DNA of 36,615 bases from Candidatus Auribacterota bacterium (GCA_023144635.1 JAGLFH010000054.1:1-36615); one strand, 5' to 3'; counted from the stretch's first letter, positions 1 through 8,286 are shown. Program-made: numbers and translations. The notes: a model not told the origin generated them from the sequence alone.

Positions 1-60
1 TATCTCTTTCCTCCTTAAAATAATTAGACCCTTTATATAAAAGATAAATTAACAACAAAC

Positions 61-133
61 AGCCCACGACCGGGGTTGAACCGGTGACCTCATGCTTACC
101 ATGCATGTGCTCTACCAACTGAGCTACGTGGGC
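61..133 (-). tRNA. tRNA-Thr (anticodon GGT)
   Basis: The minus strand folds into a complete cloverleaf. The acceptor stem starts GCCCACG and closes with CGTGGGC. The D-arm is AGCTCAGTTGGTAGAGC and the T-arm carries GGTTCAACCCC. The anticodon arm has a CATGC/GCATG stem and the seven-base loop ATGGTAA, giving anticodon GGT (Thr). The discriminator base is T and no CCA is encoded. It lies downstream of, and in the same orientation as, the barrel-like gene, beyond that gene's terminator. It should read ACC/ACT codons. Confidence 0.95.
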
Positions 134-244
134 GAAAATCAGTGACTTACAAACTGTTTCGCTCTATAAAGTCTTGCAATTTTATCAGAAACAAGATAAG
201 AGTCAAGAGATTTTTTAGAAAAATTTGTCTTATTATAAATATAT

Positions 245-281
245 TATAAAAAAGAGGTGTGCTTTGGGGCACACCTCTTAA
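245..281 (-). terminator. Rho-independent terminator of the barrel-protein gene
   Basis: An 11-bp perfect stem (252-262 pairing with 269-279) with a six-base loop is followed on the minus strand by a run of T residues (TTTTTT). It sits 23 bases past the stop codon of the minus-strand gene ending at 304, and it separates that gene from tRNA-Thr(GGT). Confidence 0.85.
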
Positions 282-303
282 AAAATAGTCTGATAAAATA
301 TTT

Positions 304-1254
304 TTAGTTAAAATACCAGGTAACCTTGGCTCCATATATACTTTGCTCAGAATCGCTTGTCCAGTCAATATCTCTATATTCAAGTCCCTGGTAAGCTCCG
401 CCATAGAAACTTTGATCCTGATGTCCAGCAACACTGATGTCAATGTAATTGTAATAAATGGAAGCAAAAACATTATTCCAAATATTCCAGTTTAACTGTG
501 CGGCGAATTTACCATATGTTCCGTCACCGGTAGAAACTGATAACTTACTGCGCAAAAGATGGTCATCTCTGTCTTCAGCATCAATACTAGGACCGTATTC
601 TATACCAAGCAAGAGATCTATTTTTTCTTGTGTATTTAAAAGATCCACATAAAGGCTAAGATAAAGAATCTTATATTCAACGGCATAATCTATTCCGCTT
701 GCACTATCAGTATCTGTTACAGAAGTAGCCAGATAGTAATATTCTGTTTTTCCGCCTGTTTCAGTAAAATCAAACTTTTGAGACTTAAAACCTGCACCAA
801 GATAAACTTTTAATCTATCTATTATAGAATTTGTGATCTCTTGTTCTGTTAAAAGATATTTAAAATCAAAATTCCATTCTTTTGCATCTATTTTTGCATT
901 ATAAACACCGTATATAGCAGGTTTCGTTGCTAAAAGGCTGCTAAAATCAGAATCTTTAAATTTACCCGGATCATCATCAATAGACCATGAATAATCAAGA
1001 GAAAAATCAATTTTTTGCATAAGATTAGCATGAATGCCCACACGGCTGAATAATGTGTTTATAGGAAATTCAAGAACACTTGATCCGGTATCACCTACAA
1101 ACATAAAATCTGAACCAGAGATCTTATAAGTTGTTTCTCCTCTACTTTTATAGATATCAGCACTAATATCTATCATTGCTTTTTCACCTGCTATAAGCGG
1201 CATGCTCACAGCAAAAACAAGCATAAATGCAACAAACATCATAGTTTTGCGCAT
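304..1254 (-). CDS. Exported outer-membrane beta-barrel-like protein, unknown function
   Basis: This 316-residue protein has a classical signal peptide (residues 1-22, hydrophobic core after MRKT, cleavage near LIAG/E). The mature part is rich in alternating aromatic and polar stretches typical of amphipathic beta strands, including tyrosine-rich pairs such as EYYYLATS and IYYNYIDIS, and the chain ends in an aromatic strand (KVTWYFN). This resembles a small outer-membrane barrel, but no named family is recognised. The start is fixed by a strong GGAGG Shine-Dalgarno just upstream. The gene is single, lies between two tRNA-Thr genes, and has its own terminator at 245-281. A porin-like or surface role is inference from composition only. 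Confidence 0.7.
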   Translation of the reverse strand: MRKTMMFVAFMLVFAVSMPLIAGEKAMIDISADIYKSRGETTYKISGSDFMFVGDTGSSVLEFPINTLFSRVGIHANLMQKIDFSLDYSWSIDDDPGKFKDSDFSSLLATKPAIYGVYNAKIDAKEWNFDFKYLLTEQEITNSIIDRLKVYLGAGFKSQKFDFTETGGKTEYYYLATSVTDTDSASGIDYAVEYKILYLSLYVDLLNTQEKIDLLLGIEYGPSIDAEDRDDHLLRSKLSVSTGDGTYGKFAAQLNWNIWNNVFASIYYNYIDISVAGHQDQSFYGGAYQGLEYRDIDWTSDSEQSIYGAKVTWYFN

Positions 1255-1420
1255 TGTGCCCTCCTTCGTTATTGTTTTGATTATTTAACTGATTACAAAA
1301 TACAATAAATTATATTAAATATTCCTTTTTATTTTTTCAATTTAATAACAAAAAGTAAATAAAATCAATATTTTATTTTAGTACGTACTTCTCGCCAATC
1401 ATTATCGCAAAGTATAGGTT

Positions 1421-1493
1421 AGCCAGCAACCGGAATCGAACCGGTGACCTGCGGTTTACGAAACCGCTGCTCTACCAACTGAGCTATGCTGGC
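1421..1493 (-). tRNA. tRNA-Thr (anticodon CGT)
   Basis: Minus-strand cloverleaf: acceptor GCCAGCA/TGCTGGC, D-arm AGCTCAGTTGGTAGAGC, anticodon stem GCGGT/ACCGC with loop TTCGTAA (anticodon CGT, Thr, reading ACG), and a T-arm with GGTTCGATTCC. CCA is not encoded. The D-arm is identical to that of tRNA-Thr(GGT) at 61-133, so the two are isoacceptors that sit on either side of the barrel-like gene on the same strand. Confidence 0.95.
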
Positions 1494-1527
1494 GCGTAAT
1501 TCTTGCACTATTGATCGAAACTACTGT

Positions 1528-1533
1528 ATTATA
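1528..1533 (-). promoter_or_regulatory. Possible -10 box for tRNA-Thr(CGT)
   Basis: A perfect TATAAT reads on the minus strand about 34 bases before the tRNA 5' end. No convincing -35 box was found at the proper spacing, so this is a tentative call. Confidence 0.35.
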
Positions 1534-1567
1534 GAAAAGAAAAAACAAAAAAAGGATAACAAATAGA

Positions 1568-1945
1568 ATGGAAAAATCAACAGAAATAAACAGCAATGCG
1601 TTCATGGAAAAACCAGAAGTAAAAGCTCTTAGAAAATCTTATTTAGGCAAGGTCCCTAATGAGATAAGCATAGTTGAAAAATATGCAACAGAGTCTCTTG
1701 AACAAAGTGAAAAAATAGCTATTGATGATACCTACTACGGGATCGTACACAAAATAAAAGGTGTTGGAGGAACGTTCGGATTTCCACTTATATCAGAAGC
1801 TGCAATAAAAATACTTGATATGTTCACAAAAGAGGCCAAAGAACACACTTGTTATTTAACAAAAGATCAGGGGTTTTTGCTTCTCGATTTGATAGCGGAT
1901 ATGAAAAAACATATTGAATTTTATCAAAAAGAATTGGATGTATAA
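1568..1945 (+). CDS. Stand-alone HPt (histidine phosphotransfer) domain protein
   Basis: This 125-residue protein has the HPt signature HKIKGVGGTFG at residues 61-71, so His61 is the predicted phospho-accepting residue. The surrounding segments look helical, as expected for the HPt four-helix bundle (about residues 20-122). Such proteins shuttle phosphoryl groups between hybrid histidine kinases and response regulators in the cytoplasm. No kinase or receiver gene is adjacent, so its partners are encoded elsewhere. An AAAGGAT Shine-Dalgarno lies 10-15 bases upstream of the ATG. The first ~20 residues look disordered. A repeat-rich gap follows. Confidence 0.8.
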   Translation: MEKSTEINSNAFMEKPEVKALRKSYLGKVPNEISIVEKYATESLEQSEKIAIDDTYYGIVHKIKGVGGTFGFPLISEAAIKILDMFTKEAKEHTCYLTKDQGFLLLDLIADMKKHIEFYQKELDV

Positions 1946-2095
1946 AAGCATCAAGTGAAAGAAAACATAATGCAAGCACCAAAAAACAAATAAAAAACTA
2001 AATTCAAAATTATAAATGAGAAGTTAAAAATTATAAGTGCCTAAAGTGAGCTATCACGTTGGCACGTGGAACGTGACTCACGTGGAAGTTAAGGT

Positions 2096-2126
2096 GCCTT
2101 CGGCCTTCGTAAAACTGCGGCGAGAC
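2096..2126. repeat. CCTTCG/CGGCGAGA-type short repeat, copy 1
   Basis: GCCTTCGGCCTTCGT followed by AAAACTGCGGCGAGAC. It resembles the element at 11443-11476, in which the CCTTCGTCTTTG half is followed by GAAAGACTACGGCGAGA. Partial palindrome. Confidence 0.5.
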
Positions 2127-2178
2127 AAGCCCGGCTATATTGTAAAACAAAAGATAGAAAGAAAAAGGTAAAACGTAC

Positions 2179-2200
2179 GTCATTCCTGCGAAAGCAGGAA
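2179..2200 (-). repeat. CCTG-YTTTC-RCAGG palindromic repeat, copy 1 (inverted)
   Basis: GTCATTCCTGCGAAAGCAGG is the reverse complement of the element at 3496-3522. The stem CCTGC/GCAGG encloses a short loop, and the flanking GATGAC/AATGAC tail is shared with the other copies. Confidence 0.7.
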
Positions 2201-2294
2201 ACCACATAAAAAGTGAAAAATTGAAAGTTAAGGAGCCAAATTAGGAAAAGCACCAATTAACATCACAAATAAATTAGAAATTTTTACTTTTACC

Positions 2295-2320
2295 TAGATC
2301 CCTGTTTTCACAGGGATGAC
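2295..2320 (+). repeat. CCTG-YTTTC-RCAGG palindromic repeat, copy 2
   Basis: The core GATCCCTGTTTTCACAGG is followed by GATGACGACTTTTACTTT. The stem is CCCTG/CAGGG. The core is identical to the copy at the right end of the window (36589-36615). Confidence 0.75.
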
Positions 2321-2498
2321 GACTTTTACTTTTCCGCAATTCCACCCAACAAGATGGCTGACAGGCCCTTCAATTACACTCAAGATTAAAATAGGCCTGA
2401 ACCCTATTGCAAATCCGCCAATCTTTTAGGAGGACACACCACTGCTTTCGCTTTTCACTTATTATTTACGGTCACTGCCAACGCCTTTTCTTTTACAC

Positions 2499-2521
2499 GG
2501 GCGGATTTGGAATCCGCCCCT
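2499..2521. repeat. GGGCGGATT/AATCCGCCC hairpin repeat, copy 1
   Basis: Nine-base inverted repeat GGGCGGATT and AATCCGCCC around a TGG loop. An identical 22-base copy lies at 31374-31395. Both copies continue with CCCTA. Confidence 0.75.
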
Positions 2522-2667
2522 ATTACATACCACGCACCACTGTTTATTTAGTCTTGTAATTGTTTTTTTGGTTTATAGTTTTGATTCTGTTTTGGTCATT
2601 CGAAAATTGAATTTTGAGAATTGTTTGTTATTTGGGGTTTGATGATTGTAATTTCCCGTTAGGGCAA

Positions 2668-3219
2668 TTATTTCAGTTTCTTCTTTATTATTGCTTCTAT
2701 CATCTCAGCCTGATTTTTAAACAAGTGATAAAATTCAATGCCCAGATCATATGTTTTTTTTGAATTTTCTTCTACAACCCTTACAACAAATCCGCCTATC
2801 TTTACCCGTTCTTTATTCGATAATTTCATAGACTTTCCATCAAGGACAAATTCTACTCGCTGATTTATTTCCGGCATATCATCATTTATCGCTATTTTCA
2901 TTCCATTTAAACTTATATCTTTGCAGATTCCTGTTTTATATTCACCCGTCTTATCAAAACGATATTCTACACCTAATCCGGCTTCAACTCTCTCATATCG
3001 TCTTCTAAACCCGCCTTCTGAATGCGGAATTACTTTTTTATTATCCTTAAAAAGATCACGTATGAGCCACTTCATGATCTTTACAAAAAGAAGTAAAAAA
3101 AGTAAGAGTTCAATAAAAACAAGGACATGGTAAAATATTATATCCATTTGCTCTTTAAAAGGAACCCATGTCTGATTAAGTTCGAGCAGTCTGAAATATA
3201 TATCTTTTAAAAGTTCCAT
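2668..3219 (-). CDS. Membrane-anchored PilZ (c-di-GMP receptor) protein
   Basis: This 183-residue protein has one strong membrane helix (residues ~28-53) followed by a PilZ domain (~70-180). The two c-di-GMP-binding motifs are present: RxxxR at 73-77 (RRYER) and DxSxxG at 101-106 (DISLNG). The protein would sit in the inner membrane with the PilZ domain in the cytoplasm and change state on binding c-di-GMP. The target is not evident because no partner gene is adjacent. A GGGGAT Shine-Dalgarno and an extended -10 box (3252-3257) lie upstream. The arrangement (N-terminal helix, C-terminal PilZ) is the reverse of the second PilZ protein at 35225-35806. Confidence 0.85.
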   Translation of the reverse strand: MELLKDIYFRLLELNQTWVPFKEQMDIIFYHVLVFIELLLFLLLFVKIMKWLIRDLFKDNKKVIPHSEGGFRRRYERVEAGLGVEYRFDKTGEYKTGICKDISLNGMKIAINDDMPEINQRVEFVLDGKSMKLSNKERVKIGGFVVRVVEENSKKTYDLGIEFYHLFKNQAEMIEAIIKKKLK

Positions 3220-3251
3220 TTATCCCCATGTTTGAAATTTATACTTTTTAT

Positions 3252-3260
3252 ATTATAGCA
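3252..3260 (-). promoter_or_regulatory. Extended -10 promoter element for the PilZ gene
   Basis: The minus strand reads TGCTATAAT, an extended -10 (TGn plus TATAAT), about 33 bases before the PilZ start codon. The -35 region is only T-rich, which is tolerable with an extended -10. Confidence 0.45.
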
Positions 3261-3590
3261 AAATTTAAATAGGTAATAAATAAAGAAATATATCTAAGCC
3301 GCCTATTTCATAAACACAGCCAAAGAGAATTTATAAATTACTCGCAGTAATAGAAATAAAATAAGAGTTAATAGAATACGTTACATTTTGTCAGCATGCT
3401 TTTTTACAAGGAAACAGAATATTTAATTCGGCTGTGTTTACGTAAGGTGAGTCGATTGCAGTATACTTGCTTCGTTATCAAACACTATATTTACTTGGAT
3501 CCCTGCTTTCGCAGGAATGACCACTTTTTATGTTTGCCTTGCACCTATACTACACTTGACTCATGAAATATTCGGGCTAAATATTTGCAA
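3261..3590. other. Intergenic stretch with one short repeat
   Basis: This ~330-base gap between two minus-strand genes contains one CCTGC-TTTC-GCAGG palindromic repeat (3496-3522). Otherwise I see no gene, RNA or terminator in it. Confidence 0.5.
3496..3522 (+). repeat. CCTG-YTTTC-RCAGG palindromic repeat, copy 3
   Basis: GGATCCCTGCTTTCGCAGG followed by AATGACCACTTTTTATGTTT. It has the same core as the copies at 2179, 2295 and 36589, and shares an AATGAC tail with the partial element at 31297-31325. Confidence 0.75.
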
Positions 3591-4283
3591 TTACTCAATA
3601 ATATGGAAAAATTCATCATTATTTTCCAGCGTATCAAAATAATGATCCGGGAAGCTTTTTGCAAGATCGTATTTATCAAAACCGTCTGTTCCTACAGCCA
3701 CAGAAATAAGACCTGTTTTTTTAGCTGCCTCAACATCATAATATGAATCTCCAACAAGAAACATTTTTTTAAAACCATTTGGCTCTATCTCAAATGCCCT
3801 ATGAACAGCTCTTTTTATAATATCAGATCTAATAAATCCATCTTCACCAAATCCTCCAAATGGAAAAAACCTGTTTAAACCGGCATGTTCAAGTTTTATC
3901 CTTCCTGCCTTTTCAATATTGCCTGTAGCAAGCCCTAATAACATATCATTCCGTTTCGAAAGCATGGAAATAAGCGTGCTAACACCCGGCAAGACCATGA
4001 AGCCACAAGAACTTTTGACTTCATTTTTTAAAAACTCAATATAGGTCTCTTCAACTTCTTTTCTGTTTTTCAGTGACGTCTCAGCTCCCATTTTTTTTTC
4101 TAAGATATCTTTGAATATCATCTGATCTGTTCTTCCAATATACTCTATCCCGTCACTAGCCCCTTCAAAAGAAAACAATTTTATAAAAGCCTTATCAATT
4201 GACCTGTTTCCTGCACCGCCTGATATTAAAAGGGTCCCGTCAATATCAAATAGAATGAGATTTTTTTTGATTTTATTATTCAT
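3591..4283 (-). CDS. HAD-family phosphatase (phosphoglycolate-phosphatase-like)
   Basis: This 230-residue cytoplasmic protein carries the full haloacid-dehalogenase motif set. Motif I is DIDGT (13-17, nucleophile Asp13, acid/base Asp15), motif II is Thr120 in LATGN, motif III is probably Lys130, and motif IV is VGDSYYDV (177-184, with Asp179 and Asp183 for Mg2+). Residues ~20-95 form the helical cap expected for the Gph/beta-phosphoglucomutase group. It probably hydrolyses a small phosphorylated metabolite; phosphoglycolate is the family's usual substrate, but the specificity is not readable here. Gene is single, minus strand, with only a weak AAAGAAA ribosome site upstream. Confidence 0.85.
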   Translation of the reverse strand: MNNKIKKNLILFDIDGTLLISGGAGNRSIDKAFIKLFSFEGASDGIEYIGRTDQMIFKDILEKKMGAETSLKNRKEVEETYIEFLKNEVKSSCGFMVLPGVSTLISMLSKRNDMLLGLATGNIEKAGRIKLEHAGLNRFFPFGGFGEDGFIRSDIIKRAVHRAFEIEPNGFKKMFLVGDSYYDVEAAKKTGLISVAVGTDGFDKYDLAKSFPDHYFDTLENNDEFFHIIE

Positions 4284-4340
4284 ACTTAATTATTTCTTTA
4301 TTTGTGATAGGTTAAGCCGCTTTCAGCAACTGACTTTTTC

Positions 4341-4367
4341 ACCACGAAGAGCACGAAGGACACGAAG
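4341..4367 (+). repeat. CACGAAG-unit repeat, left copy
   Basis: Three copies of a roughly nine-base unit (CACGAAG plus two purines), beginning ACCACGAAGAGCACGAAGG. The same unit set recurs in inverted orientation at 4670-4700, with a degenerate relative near 36409-36430. Confidence 0.75.
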
Positions 4368-4669
4368 ATATTGATAAAAAATATTTTTCTATCCTTTCAT
4401 GCAATTTCAATACATTAATAATTTATCAAATTTAATATCGTTTCTAATTATATTTTCTTATTTTATTAATTGGCATAAATACGCTTCTACAACAAGTTAT
4501 ATTATAACTGCTGAGCCATACCAGCTTTCCATAAAAAATGCTTTCTCTTTCCTTTTAAATCAAATTTATCCACTTTAACAGAGCCTATCATGAGTACTTA
4601 GGCAAGGTCAGTGTAGACTGTAGTTGAATGACTCAGAACAATCAAAGTTAATTTATTTTCTTTTTTTCC

Positions 4670-4700
4670 CTTCGTGCTCTTCGTGTCCTTCGTGGTTAAT
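4670..4700 (-). repeat. CACGAAG-unit repeat, right copy (inverted)
   Basis: On the minus strand this reads ATTAACCACGAAGGACACGA and continues AGAGCACGAAG. It matches 4341-4367 in inverted orientation at 23 of 27 positions, the differences being a swap of the two purine spacers. The two blocks could pair across the intervening ~300 bases. Confidence 0.75.
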
Positions 4701-4813
4701 TCTCCGACTCTTTCTATTCCCATATATTAAATTAACATTATAAAAAAGATTGCAAAACCAGAATAAAAAGCTAAAATATCACAATATTTTAAAAATATTA
4801 TATTACATAAATT

Positions 4814-5785
4814 ATGAAAAATCCTGAAAAAAAATTAGATCTTTCAATTGTAATACCTATTTACAATGAAAAAGAAAATATTCCTGATCTTTATGTTCAG
4901 GTCAGAAAAGCTCTTGATAAGATGGAAAATATTACGAGCGAGATCATTTTTGTTGATGACGGCAGTGATGATGATACTTTTTCAGAATTAAGAAACATAT
5001 TTGATAAAGATATGACCGTAAGAATCGTCAGATTCAGAAGAAACTTCGGACAAACAGCCGGAATGGCAGCAGGATTTAAACTTGCCGAAGGAGAAATAAT
5101 AGTATCTATGGATGCTGACCTTCAAAATGACCCGAATGACATTCCTTTGCTTATCAATAAAATAAATGAAGGGTACGACATTGTGAGTGGCTGGAGAAAG
5201 AACCGTAAGGATAAATGGCTTTCAAGAAGGCTTCCTTCTATTATAGCAAACAAAATAATCTCTATGACTACAGGAATAAAACTGCATGATTACGGGTGTA
5301 CGTTAAAAGCTTTTCGAAAGGAAGTCATAAAAAACATCAACCTTTATGGTGAGATGCATCGCTTTATACCAGCTGTTGCATCTTGGATGGGAATCAAGGT
5401 TTCTGAAGTACCTGTAAATCACCGTCCAAGAACAAAGGGCCAATCTAAATACGGTATTTCTCGCACATTACGCGTTATACTTGACCTTATTACGGTTAAA
5501 TTTTTATTGAGTTTTTCAACAAGACCTATACATATATTCGGACTTTTCGGACTTTCTTCTCTTTTTCTCGGGGGAATTATGTTTTCACTTGTCGTAATAC
5601 AAAGACAGTTCTTTCTGATACCGGCAGACCGTCCTATGCTTCTTATTTCTGTTTTTCTAGTCTTCGCAGGTTTGCAGTTCATTTTAATGGGACTTCTTGC
5701 AGAAATACAAATAAGGGTATATCACGAATCTCAACATAAACCTATTTACGCCATTAAAAATGTTCTCGAGCATTCTCAAAAATAA
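4814..5785 (+). CDS. GT2 polyprenyl-phosphate glycosyltransferase (DPM1/GtrB-like)
   Basis: This 323-residue protein has a GT-A catalytic domain (~9-225): SIVIPIYNE (11-19), VDDGSDD (47-53) and the metal-binding DAD at 100-102 followed by LQNDP. Two C-terminal membrane helices (~240-262 and 274-298) complete the GtrB/ArnC/DPM1 architecture. These enzymes transfer a sugar from a nucleotide donor to a lipid phosphate on the cytoplasmic face of the inner membrane, making the donor for GT-C transferases. An ArnT/PMT-like GT-C enzyme is encoded at 19803-21350 and could be a downstream user (inference). The stop codon lies four bases before gspC, so it is probably co-transcribed with the secretion genes. 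Confidence 0.88.
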   Translation: MKNPEKKLDLSIVIPIYNEKENIPDLYVQVRKALDKMENITSEIIFVDDGSDDDTFSELRNIFDKDMTVRIVRFRRNFGQTAGMAAGFKLAEGEIIVSMDADLQNDPNDIPLLINKINEGYDIVSGWRKNRKDKWLSRRLPSIIANKIISMTTGIKLHDYGCTLKAFRKEVIKNINLYGEMHRFIPAVASWMGIKVSEVPVNHRPRTKGQSKYGISRTLRVILDLITVKFLLSFSTRPIHIFGLFGLSSLFLGGIMFSLVVIQRQFFLIPADRPMLLISVFLVFAGLQFILMGLLAEIQIRVYHESQHKPIYAIKNVLEHSQK

Positions 5786-5789
5786 AAAC

Positions 5790-6647
5790 ATGACGCTTAA
5801 CAGGATTTCACGGCTGAAAAAGTTATCATCCGGAGTGTATATTTCTGCTGCATTCTTTACAGGTATGCTTCTTTCTTTTTACCTTTCAACAGTTTTTATT
5901 AAGGTAAATCCTTTAATCTCTAAAAAAGAATCTCCTAAAAAAATAAACAAGCAATATGCAAAAAAAAATATTGCAAGTTTTATTAATGAAAAGAAAAGTT
6001 ATAAACTAACAGATACTTTAAAAAAAGATCAACAGACATACGGGAAGATACATAATATCGAAAAAGGGTCTTGCATAGACTCATTAAAACTTACCGGAAC
6101 AGTTGTTACAGATAATAAGCGTATAGCTGTTTTTGAAGATCTGAGAACAAGAAAACAGCATATTTTAAAAGAAAGAGAAATTTTAGGATCCTTTAAAATT
6201 GTTCAAATAAACAGAAAATCAGTTACTTTAAGAACAGATTCTTATAGAAGCAAAAAAGCAATAGGTGCCTTTAATAAAAGATCGAGCAGTTTTAAGGAGA
6301 CAACAACTGTTATTAAAAAGATCGGCCCCCATCACTATGAAATAGCCAAGCGCATTATGATGGATAATTTTGCAGACCCTGCAAAGCTACTTGCCCAAGT
6401 CAGATTTATTCCATCAATAAAAGACGGGATAAGTAATGGGTTTATGTTAAAAAACATTAAGAAAGAAAGTTTTTTAAACCATATAGGATTCGAAGAAGGA
6501 GATATCATAACAAAGATAAACGGGCACATGCTTAATAATACTTTTACTGCTATAAAACAATTTTCTTCTTTAGGTGATCATGAATCGGTTTTTATAGAAC
6601 TCTCACGACAGAATAAAAATATTATCATAAAATATTCTATGAAATAG
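5790..6647 (+). CDS. gspC: T2SS inner-membrane protein GspC
   Basis: This 285-residue protein has an N-terminal membrane helix (~15-37), a charged linker, a homology-region-like domain (~95-155, starting near SLKLTGTVV) and a C-terminal PDZ-like domain (~205-283, GFMLKNIKK ... EEGDIITKINGH). This order is diagnostic of GspC, which links the inner-membrane platform to the N0 domain of the secretin across the periplasm. I chose the ATG at 5790, just after the GT2 stop. The in-frame ATG at 5760 would overlap GT2 and put ten polar residues ahead of the helix. Neither start has a strong Shine-Dalgarno. gspD follows 28 bases later. Residue identity to known GspC looks low, so the call rests on architecture and neighbours. 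Confidence 0.8.
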   Translation: MTLNRISRLKKLSSGVYISAAFFTGMLLSFYLSTVFIKVNPLISKKESPKKINKQYAKKNIASFINEKKSYKLTDTLKKDQQTYGKIHNIEKGSCIDSLKLTGTVVTDNKRIAVFEDLRTRKQHILKEREILGSFKIVQINRKSVTLRTDSYRSKKAIGAFNKRSSSFKETTTVIKKIGPHHYEIAKRIMMDNFADPAKLLAQVRFIPSIKDGISNGFMLKNIKKESFLNHIGFEEGDIITKINGHMLNNTFTAIKQFSSLGDHESVFIELSRQNKNIIIKYSMK

Positions 6648-6675
6648 TCTTTAAGTGTAAAAAAGGATCAATAAA

Positions 6676-8286
6676 TTGAAAATAAATCGAATAACCTTTT
6701 ATTTTATAATAATCATTTTTTTCTTTTTAAACTTCATCCCGGCATATACCGATTCAGGAATCTCCATGGATTTTGAAGATGTTGAACTAAAAGTACTTAT
6801 AAAAACCATGAGTGAGATCCTAGAAGAAAACTTCATAATATCCAGCAAAGTCGAAGGGAGAGTCTCTGTTTCAGCACCAAGAAATGTTTCAAAAAAAGAA
6901 TCACTTAATATGCTAAAAGACATTCTTATTGTTCACGGATATGTAATGATAGAAACACCCGAATCCTTTGAAATCACTTCTGCAGAAGATACAAAAAATC
7001 TACCGGGATATTTTTCATCAGGAAAGTCCATACCTGAAGAATTGCTAATGAGCAATAGTATTATCACCCATGTAATTCCGTTAGAGTATACAGATGCTGA
7101 AGAAGTAAAAAATCTTTTAACACCACTTGTATCTGCCGGTGGATATGTCGGAAGCAATAAAGAGACCAACATGATCGTCATGACGGGTGATGTTAAAAAC
7201 ATAAAAAATCTTCTTGATATAATCAAAAATGTAGATCAGCAGCATTCATCAAAAGGAAGAAATGATCTAACAGTAATAAAATGTAATAATATTTCTTCCT
7301 TAAAAGTTGCAGAAATGCTAGACAAACTTTACACTTCAAAACTGCGAATGGCAGGAAGAACTGAATCTGCTGCCTACCCTGCTTTTATTGCACATGAAGA
7401 GAGTAATTCTCTTCTTATATCTGCAAATGCGTCAGAAACTGAAAAAATAGTTTCAGCTCTTCATACCATTGACCAGCAAAAAAAACAGGTGCTTGTAAAA
7501 GCTGTTATTGCAGAAGTAACCGAAAGGACAGCAAAGGAAATAGGATTTGATATATTATCAACAGGAGGCATTCTCTATGCTACTGAAAAAGGATTCGCAA
7601 AAATAGAGGACCTCGGTATGAACAAAGCTCTACTTGGCGGTGCAGATGCTGATAATTTAGCAGTTTCATATGCTGAAGGCACAAATGATTTTTCAGGAAC
7701 AATTATTCCTGATATATCCTGGGTTGTAAAGTTATCAAAAAAACATGATGGTATTGATATAATCTCAACACCAAAACTGCTAACCGTAGATAATGAAGAA
7801 GCAGAAATAATAGTTGGAACAAACCTTGCCTATTTAAAAGATTCACAGGTAACACCTCAAGGCGGTACAGTAAAGACCTTTGATTTTAAGGATGTAGGAT
7901 TAAAACTTAGCATCAAACCAAGAATAAGTTCTAATGATATGATCACACTAACTCTCTCCCAGCAACTCGAAGAAGTTTTAGGGCTTTCTTTTGAAGGCGG
8001 AGTAGAAACAAGCAAAAGAAGTATAAGCACAACAGTAATACTTAAAGACAGGTCACTTGCTGTCATAGGCGGATTAACGGCTGATAACAAAAATAAATCA
8101 ACCCAAGGTGTACCTTTTATCAGCAAAATACCCATAATAGGAAATCTTTTTAAAAAAAATTCAGAAAAATCTGAAAAGAGGAATCTGCTTCTTTTTATAA
8201 CTGCTCAAATAGTAAGGACCCCTCAAGAAATGAAAGATATTACAGACATAGAATCAAAAGGGTCGAATATAAAAGCTGAAAAATAA
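6676..8286 (+). CDS. gspD: T2SS outer-membrane secretin GspD
   Basis: This 536-residue secretin starts at TTG, placed correctly behind AAAGGATC; no upstream ATG is better. Signal peptide ~1-25, then N0 (~28-110, from MDFEDVELKVLI), an N1-type domain (~120-190) and a second ring domain (~197-275), followed by the secretin beta domain (~280-510) containing VPFISKIPIIGNLFKK, the conserved family motif. At 536 residues it is shorter than many GspD proteins (often 650 or more), and I count one fewer N-domain. It forms the outer-membrane channel for folded proteins. Its stop overlaps the gspE start by one base (TAATG). Confidence 0.92.
   Translation: MKINRITFYFIIIIFFFLNFIPAYTDSGISMDFEDVELKVLIKTMSEILEENFIISSKVEGRVSVSAPRNVSKKESLNMLKDILIVHGYVMIETPESFEITSAEDTKNLPGYFSSGKSIPEELLMSNSIITHVIPLEYTDAEEVKNLLTPLVSAGGYVGSNKETNMIVMTGDVKNIKNLLDIIKNVDQQHSSKGRNDLTVIKCNNISSLKVAEMLDKLYTSKLRMAGRTESAAYPAFIAHEESNSLLISANASETEKIVSALHTIDQQKKQVLVKAVIAEVTERTAKEIGFDILSTGGILYATEKGFAKIEDLGMNKALLGGADADNLAVSYAEGTNDFSGTIIPDISWVVKLSKKHDGIDIISTPKLLTVDNEEAEIIVGTNLAYLKDSQVTPQGGTVKTFDFKDVGLKLSIKPRISSNDMITLTLSQQLEEVLGLSFEGGVETSKRSISTTVILKDRSLAVIGGLTADNKNKSTQGVPFISKIPIIGNLFKKNSEKSEKRNLLLFITAQIVRTPQEMKDITDIESKGSNIKAEK

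Larger units (their letters stand above)
1946..2667. repeat. Repeat-rich intergenic island
   Basis: About 720 bases with no credible gene. It holds several short palindromic elements that recur elsewhere in the window: a CCTTCG...CGGCGAGA element (2096-2126), two copies of the CCTG-TTTC-CAGG element (2179-2200 and 2295-2320, in opposite orientations) and a GGGCGGATT/AATCCGCCC hairpin (2499-2521). GC content is locally higher than in the flanking genes. It looks like a landing zone for short interspersed repeats between the HPt gene and the convergent PilZ gene. Confidence 0.6.
4284..4813. other. Long divergent intergenic region bounded by inverted CACGAAG repeats
   Basis: A 530-base gap between divergent HAD and GT2 genes. 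The only recognisable structure is the pair of CACGAAG repeat blocks (4341-4367 and 4670-4700) in opposite orientation around a ~300-base AT-rich core. No ORF with coding character and no tRNA-like fold was seen in the core. Promoters for both flanking genes should be here. Confidence 0.5.

Noticed and set aside
4341..4700. CRISPR-like array of CACGAAG repeats
   Set aside because: The units are about nine bases with two-base spacing, occur in two inverted blocks, and no cas genes are near.
4814..5785. Assignment of the GT2 and GT-C genes to a lipid A (Arn) modification cluster
   Set aside because: The two genes are 14 kb apart and no other arn genes are present; only a generic donor/acceptor link is possible.
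5760..5789. Upstream ATG for gspC at 5760
   Set aside because: It lies inside the GT2 gene and adds ten polar residues before the membrane helix; the ATG at 5790 follows the GT2 stop directly.
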